A stretch of DNA of 43,794 nt, taken from the NCBI RefSeq assembly GCF_945957345.1, contig NZ_CAMFKW010000046.1, positions 1-43,794 on the forward strand. Reading direction: 5' to 3'. This DNA is from an uncultured Allobosea sp. (GTDB lineage: Bacteria; Pseudomonadota; Alphaproteobacteria; Rhizobiales; Beijerinckiaceae). A model generated the notes under the pieces. That model was not told the DNA's origin, did not search any database, and saw nothing but the letters and a program-made list of their open reading frames with translations. Below, piece after piece: positions 37,853-43,794 of the stretch; position 1 is the first letter of the stretch, and each line of letters starts with the position of its first letter. Position numbers and translations under genes: made by a program.

Positions 37853-39061
37853 TCAGGCCGCCTTCTTCGCCTTCTCGGCCGCCATCAATTCGGTGAAACG
37901 GGTGAAGAGATAGTGGCTGTCCTGCGGGCCGGGCGAGGCTTCCGGGTGGTGCTGGACGCTGAAGGCCGGACGGTCGGTCAGCGCGATGCCGCTGTTCGAG
38001 CCGTCGAAGAGCGAGACATGGGTCTCGACCGCATTCGCCGGCAGGCTGGCGGGATCGACAGCGAAGCCGTGGTTCATCGAGACGATCTCGACCTTGCCGG
38101 TGGTCTTGTCCTGCACCGGGTGATTGGCGCCGTGATGACCCTGCTTCATCTTCATGGTCTGGCCGCCGATGGCGAGCGCCATCATCTGGTGCCCCAGGCA
38201 GATGCCGAAGGTCGGGACCTTCTTCTCAAGCAGCTCCTTGATGACCGGCACGGCGTACTCGCCGGTCGCGGCCGGATCGCCCGGACCGTTGGAGAGGAAG
38301 ATGCCGTCCGGGTTGAGCGAGAGGATGTCGGCTGCGCTTGCGGTCGAGGGCACGACGGTGACGTCGCAGCCGGCCTTGGCGAGCAGGCGCAGGATGTTGC
38401 GCTTCACGCCGTAATCGATGGCGACGACCTTGAACTGGCTGCTGTCGCGCTTGCCGTAGCCGGCCGGCCAGATCCAGGGCGTCTCGTCCCAATCATAGCG
38501 CTGCGCGGCGGTGACCAGCGGGACGAGATCGAGGCCGGCCATCGAGGGTAGGCTGGCCGCCTGCTTCTTCAGGCGCTCGATGTCGAAGACGCCGTCCGGG
38601 CTGTGGGCGAGGATGGCGTTCGGCATGCCGTTGTCGCGGATCAGGGCGGTCAGCGCGCGGGTGTCCACGCCGCAGATGCCAACGATGTTGCGGGCCTTCA
38701 ACCAGGCCTCGAAATGCCGGTTCGCGCGCCAGTTCGATGGCTCGGTGATCGCGGCGTGGAGCACGCAGCCGCGCACGCCGGACGAGGCGGCGGCGTTCAC
38801 CGTCTCGGTGTCCTCCTCGTTCACGCCGACATTGCCGACATGCGGGAAGGTGAAGGTGATGATCTGACCGGCATAGGACGGGTCGGTCAAGATTTCCTGA
38901 TAGCCGGTCATCGCGGTGTTGAAGCAGACCTCGCCCGGCGCCTCGCCGACGGCGCCGAGGCCGAAGCCTTCCAGCACGGTGCCATCAGCCAGCACGAGGA
39001 GCGCGGTCGCGCGCGGTTCGGTCCAGCCGCCTGCGGCGGGGTTTCCTTCGGAAGCGGTCAT
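37853..39061 (-). CDS. carA: Carbamoyl-phosphate synthase small subunit (glutaminase)
   Basis: Hydrolyses glutamine and passes ammonia to CarB. The 402 residues have the CPSase small-chain N domain (LVLADGTVLEGFGLGAVGEAPGEVCFNTAMTGYQEILTDPSYAGQI) and a class I glutamine amidotransferase domain with nucleophile Cys288 in TFGICLGHQMMALA and the His/Glu pair in FSVQHHPEASPGP. Start at 39061 chosen because 21 upstream codons are open but lack family likeness. It is divergent from yqeY and leads the carA-NIPSNAP unit. carB is 11 kb away on the same strand. Confidence 0.97.
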   Translation of the reverse strand: MTASEGNPAAGGWTEPRATALLVLADGTVLEGFGLGAVGEAPGEVCFNTAMTGYQEILTDPSYAGQIITFTFPHVGNVGVNEEDTETVNAAASSGVRGCVLHAAITEPSNWRANRHFEAWLKARNIVGICGVDTRALTALIRDNGMPNAILAHSPDGVFDIERLKKQAASLPSMAGLDLVPLVTAAQRYDWDETPWIWPAGYGKRDSSQFKVVAIDYGVKRNILRLLAKAGCDVTVVPSTASAADILSLNPDGIFLSNGPGDPAATGEYAVPVIKELLEKKVPTFGICLGHQMMALAIGGQTMKMKQGHHGANHPVQDKTTGKVEIVSMNHGFAVDPASLPANAVETHVSLFDGSNSGIALTDRPAFSVQHHPEASPGPQDSHYLFTRFTELMAAEKAKKAA

Positions 39062-39228
39062 GTCTATGTCTCGGTCCAGTCCGCTTGAGCGGAAAAATGC
39101 GGGGGCGGGGCTGCGGCAATCCACTCCGCCGGTCTGGAACGCGAGCCTTAAAGAGCCGGGCGCTGCCCGTCAATCGAAGCTGGCGCAGGCCGCACAGGAC
39201 AAAAGAGCAAGAGAAAAGGACGAAGACG

Positions 39229-39690
39229 ATGACCAGCCTGCGCGAGCGCTTCACGGCCGACATGAAAGAAGCGATGAAGGCCGGCGAGAAGGCGAAGGTC
39301 GCGGCGATCCGCCTGATCAGCGCCGCGCTGAAGGAAAAGGACATCGAGGCCCGCGGCGCCGGCAAGGGCGAAGCGACCGCCGACGAGATTCTCGGCGTGC
39401 TCCAGAAGATGATCAAGCAGCGCCAGGAATCGATCGCGATCTATGACGCCAACAACCGCCCTGAGCTTGCCGAGGGCGAGCGCGTCGAGGTCGCGGTGAT
39501 CTCGTCCTACCTGCCCAAGCAGATGTCGGACGACGAGGTGAAGGCCGCGATCGACAAGGCCGTGGCCGAGACCGGTGCGACCGCCGTCAAGGACATGGGC
39601 AAGGTCATCGGCGTGCTGCGGGCTGCCTATGCCGGGCAGATGGATTTCGGCAAGGTCAGCCCGATGGTGAAGGCCGCACTCGGCGGCTGA
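39229..39690 (+). CDS. GatB/YqeY domain protein
   Basis: Protein of 153 residues with the YqeY fold, related to the tRNA-binding tail of GatB; function not settled, probably tRNA-amide metabolism. Seen: LRERFTADMKEAMKAGEKAKVAAIRLISAALKEKDIEARG, LQKMIKQRQESIAIYDANNRPELAEGERVEVAVISSYLPKQMSDDEV and MGKVIGVLRAAYAGQMDFGKVSPMVKAAL. AAGGA lies 8 bases before the ATG. It takes the place of rpsU in front of dnaG-rpoD, an arrangement known in alphaproteobacteria. Confidence 0.95.
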   Translation: MTSLRERFTADMKEAMKAGEKAKVAAIRLISAALKEKDIEARGAGKGEATADEILGVLQKMIKQRQESIAIYDANNRPELAEGERVEVAVISSYLPKQMSDDEVKAAIDKAVAETGATAVKDMGKVIGVLRAAYAGQMDFGKVSPMVKAALGG

Positions 39691-39806
39691 GCTCACTTCG
39701 GCGGCCCTATTCCGGACCGCCGTCGTCTCTGTGAATCACGGGTGAAAGCCAATCGCCGGCACGATCGGTGGTTGGCTTTCGGCTTTCGCAGGTCCACATA
39801 AGGTCG

Positions 39807-41705
39807 ATGAAATTCCCGCCCTCCGTCCTTGAGGAAATCAAGGCGCGGCTGCCTGTCTCGGCGGTCGTGGGCAAGCGCGTGCGCCTGCAAAAAGCGGGGC
39901 GCGAGTGGAAGGGGCTGTCCCCCTTCAATGCCGAGAAGACGGCCTCCTTCTTCGTCAACGACCAGAAGGCGTCCTTCTTCGATTTCTCGTCGGGCAAGAA
40001 CGGCGACATCTTCAAGTTCGTGATGGAGACCGAAGGGCTCTCCTTCCCCGAGGCCGTCGAGAAGCTCGCGGCCGAGGCCGGCGTCATCCTGCCCAAGATC
40101 ACGGCGGAGGCGCAGGTCCAGGAGGAGAAGCGCAAGGGGCTGCACGAGGTCGTGGAGCTGGCGGCGCAGTTCTTCGAGGCCGAATTGATGGGCGATCGCG
40201 GCGGCGGAGCCCGGCGCTATCTCGCGACGCGTGGGCTCGACGGCGAGGCGCGGACGCGCTTCCGGCTGGGCTATGGCCCGGCCGACCGGTTCGCGCTGCG
40301 CGATCATCTGGCGGGGAAGGGCGTCCCGGCCGAACTGATGATGGAGGCGGGGCTGCTCGTGCATGGCGAGGAAATCGCCGTGCCCTATGACCGCTTCCGT
40401 GATCGGGTGATGTTCCCGATCCATGATGCGCGGGGACGCGTGGTCGCCTTCGGCGGGCGGGCGATGAGCGCGGAGGTAGCGGCGAAATACCTGAACTCGC
40501 CGGAGACGCCGCTCTTCCACAAGGGCCATCTGCTGTTCAACCACCACAATGCCCGCAAGGCCGCGCATGACACCGGGCAGGTCGTGGTGGTCGAGGGCTA
40601 TGTCGACGTCATCGCCATGTCGTTATCGGGCTTTCCGCAGACGGTCGCGCCGCTCGGCACGGCCCTGACCGAGGACCAGCTCGGCCTGCTCTGGCGCATG
40701 GCCGACGAGCCGGTGATCTGCCTCGACGGCGACAAGGCCGGCCGCAAGGCCGCGAGCCGGGCGATCGATCTGGCCTTGCCATTGCTGGAGCCGGGCAAGT
40801 CGCTGTCCTTCGCCTTGCTGCCGGACGGGCAGGATCCCGACGATCTCGCTCGTTCAGGCGGGCGGCAGGCGATCGCCGAGGTGATCGCGGCGGCGCGCCC
40901 GCTGGTCGACATGCTCTGGCAGCGCGAGGTCGAGGCCGGCCCGCTGGATACGCCGGAGCGCCGCGCCGCCTTCGAGCGGCGCCTGAAGGAGCCGCTCGGG
41001 CAGATCCGCGACGAGACCACGCGCAAGCATTACCGCCGCGAGATGGACGAGCGGCTGGCGCAGCTCTTCGCCAGCGCGGCGCCGGCGCGGCCGGAACGCG
41101 GCGGAGGGCAGGGCAATTTCCAGCGCGGACGCGGCGGGGCGTCCCAGCGCGGCGGGTTCGGACGGCAGGTGCCGCCCTGGCTTGCCGGGCCGCTCAAGGC
41201 TTCGAGCGCGCTGACGCAGTCGCGGCTCGTGGCGAAGCTGCGCGGCGAGGACCAGCGCGAGGCCTTCATCCTGCTGGCATTGGCGAGCCATCCCGATCTG
41301 ATCCTGCGCTGTGCCGACGAGATCGCCGATCTCTCGCTGGACGGGCCGGCGGCCGAGCGCTTCCGGCAGGCGTTGCTCGATTCCGTCGAGGAGACGCTCG
41401 ATCGCGAGACGCTGGCGAATCGGCTGGAGCAGCCGCGAGTCAGGGAAGCGCAGGGCCATCTCATGGCCGTCACGGGGCCGGCCGAGCGGCGCAAGCTTGC
41501 GCAAGATGCTGATCCTGAATCGGTTTTTGACTCGATTCATCAGGCCATCGTCTTGCATCATCGCGCGCGAACGCTAAATAGCGAGTTGAGAGCAGCCGAG
41601 CGCGCATTGGCTGACGACGCGACCGAAGCCAATTTCGCCTGGATCAAGGACGTGAAGGCCCGCCTCGAGACGATCGAAGGCACCGAGGCCATGTCCGAGG
41701 ATTGA
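39807..41705 (+). CDS. dnaG: DNA primase with a zinc-binding domain that has lost its ligands
   Basis: Makes RNA primers at the replication fork. The 632 residues hold the N-terminal CHC2-like domain (1-100), the TOPRIM catalytic core (VVVVEGYVDVIAM with Glu about 262; CLDGDKAGRKAA with the Asp pair about 306-308) and a C-terminal helicase-binding region (about 470-632) after a Gly/Arg-rich linker (PERGGGQGNFQRGRGGASQRGG, about 431-452). The four usual zinc ligands are replaced: the CPFH position reads SPFN (38-41) and the CFGCG position reads DFSSG (59-63). Some Rhizobiales share this feature as far as I recall. The 3' end (about 41500-41600) is AT-richer than the rest and may hold the rpoD promoter. 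Confidence 0.96.
   Translation: MKFPPSVLEEIKARLPVSAVVGKRVRLQKAGREWKGLSPFNAEKTASFFVNDQKASFFDFSSGKNGDIFKFVMETEGLSFPEAVEKLAAEAGVILPKITAEAQVQEEKRKGLHEVVELAAQFFEAELMGDRGGGARRYLATRGLDGEARTRFRLGYGPADRFALRDHLAGKGVPAELMMEAGLLVHGEEIAVPYDRFRDRVMFPIHDARGRVVAFGGRAMSAEVAAKYLNSPETPLFHKGHLLFNHHNARKAAHDTGQVVVVEGYVDVIAMSLSGFPQTVAPLGTALTEDQLGLLWRMADEPVICLDGDKAGRKAASRAIDLALPLLEPGKSLSFALLPDGQDPDDLARSGGRQAIAEVIAAARPLVDMLWQREVEAGPLDTPERRAAFERRLKEPLGQIRDETTRKHYRREMDERLAQLFASAAPARPERGGGQGNFQRGRGGASQRGGFGRQVPPWLAGPLKASSALTQSRLVAKLRGEDQREAFILLALASHPDLILRCADEIADLSLDGPAAERFRQALLDSVEETLDRETLANRLEQPRVREAQGHLMAVTGPAERRKLAQDADPESVFDSIHQAIVLHHRARTLNSELRAAERALADDATEANFAWIKDVKARLETIEGTEAMSED
41552..41580 (+). promoter_or_regulatory. 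Possible heat-shock-like promoter for rpoD inside dnaG
   Basis: CTTGCAT (41552-41558) and CTAAATA (41574-41580), 15 bases apart, resemble the RpoH pattern CTTGAAA/CCCATNT; the same bases also read as TTGCAT-N16-TAAATA for the housekeeping factor. They lie in an unusually AT-rich stretch of the dnaG 3' end, about 320 bases before rpoD. An internal promoter within dnaG for rpoD is known in E. coli. Weak evidence. Confidence 0.3.
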
Positions 41706-41900
41706 ATACCCAGCGAAGGGTGGACGCGAGTCTGGTGCGCGCAAGCTGTGGGGTGGTTCACGATTCGTCAACGACGTCTGGTGCCATCTGCAACTGGATT
41801 TGGGTGGGTGAGCGCGCCGGGCCTGCGGTCGCGCCGCCCTTTTATGCGTCGGTATATGGCTGTCTCGGCCATGGCCGGTGCGAGTGCGGAGCGCTGATTG

Positions 41901-43794
<1,894 letters not shown>

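Noticed and set aside
41706..41900. Terminator or attenuator between dnaG and rpoD
   Set aside because: GC-rich arms near GCGCGCC/CGCGCC followed by CCCTTTTA look tempting, but the stem is irregular with a large loop; not strong enough to list.

Overview
The window is a GC-rich chromosomal segment of an alphaproteobacterium of the order Hyphomicrobiales (Rhizobiales). The evidence is the trxB-vtlR(lsrB) gene pair, the zinc-ligand-free DnaG, carA and carB lying apart, the many Tat-exported solute-binding proteins, and dispersed palindromic repeats of the kind found in this order. The overall look is compatible with Bosea or a relative, but that is an inference from memory and not a database result. 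No phage, transposase, CRISPR array, tRNA or rRNA was seen. Most of the window is ordinary core genome.

Layout. 1-4.3 kb: the tail of an unidentified gene, then ffh, rpsP, rimM, a HAD phosphatase and trmD, a translation/secretion cluster in which the usual rplS is missing after trmD. 4.3-6 kb: aatA and a cysteine-less exported rhodanese on the minus strand. 6-17.5 kb: single genes for metabolism and the cell envelope: YaiI-like protein, Bug solute-binding protein, SAF-domain oxidoreductase, PQQ-type aldose dehydrogenase, small secreted protein, SemiSWEET, lytic transglycosylase, RidA, family 5 solute-binding protein, leuB, msrP and ogt. 17.6-20.8 kb: FMN reductase, a 566-base intergenic region, then vtlR and trxB on the minus strand. 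20.8-27 kb: ELM1-like protein, Lrp/AsnC regulator, Tat-exported orphan, greA and carB. 27-36 kb: an MFS exporter gene broken by one stop codon with a divergent ArsR regulator, methyltransferases, GtrA, a zinc-ribbon membrane protein paired with a periplasmic protein, cyclopropane fatty acid synthase, and an EamA transporter with a divergent LysR. 36-39 kb: group III truncated haemoglobin, prephenate/arogenate dehydrogenase, NIPSNAP and carA. 39.2 kb to the end: yqeY, dnaG and rpoD, the macromolecular-synthesis cluster; rpoD runs off the window.

The most interesting signal is in the 566-base region beside vtlR. On the minus strand there is a compact unit: a LysR-type box CATGCA-N5-TGCATG centred near -65, a promoter-like TTGCAA-N17-GATATT, about 140 bases with two exposed-looking UCCC motifs (one is CUCCUCCC), and a strong hairpin followed by seven U. 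Its position next to vtlR matches the known VtlR/LsrB-AbcR regulator-sRNA arrangement of Rhizobiales, so it is proposed as an AbcR-type sRNA gene. Two more copies of the same box lie between this unit and vtlR and directly upstream of the vtlR start, which suggests autoregulation.

Other notable points are three families of palindromic repeats (one has supplied the last codons of trmD, and one occurs as two 93-base copies 20 kb apart in opposite orientation), two identical-type operators between the ArsR gene and its broken MFS partner, a rhodanese with Asp in place of the catalytic Cys, and a DnaG whose four zinc ligands are all replaced.
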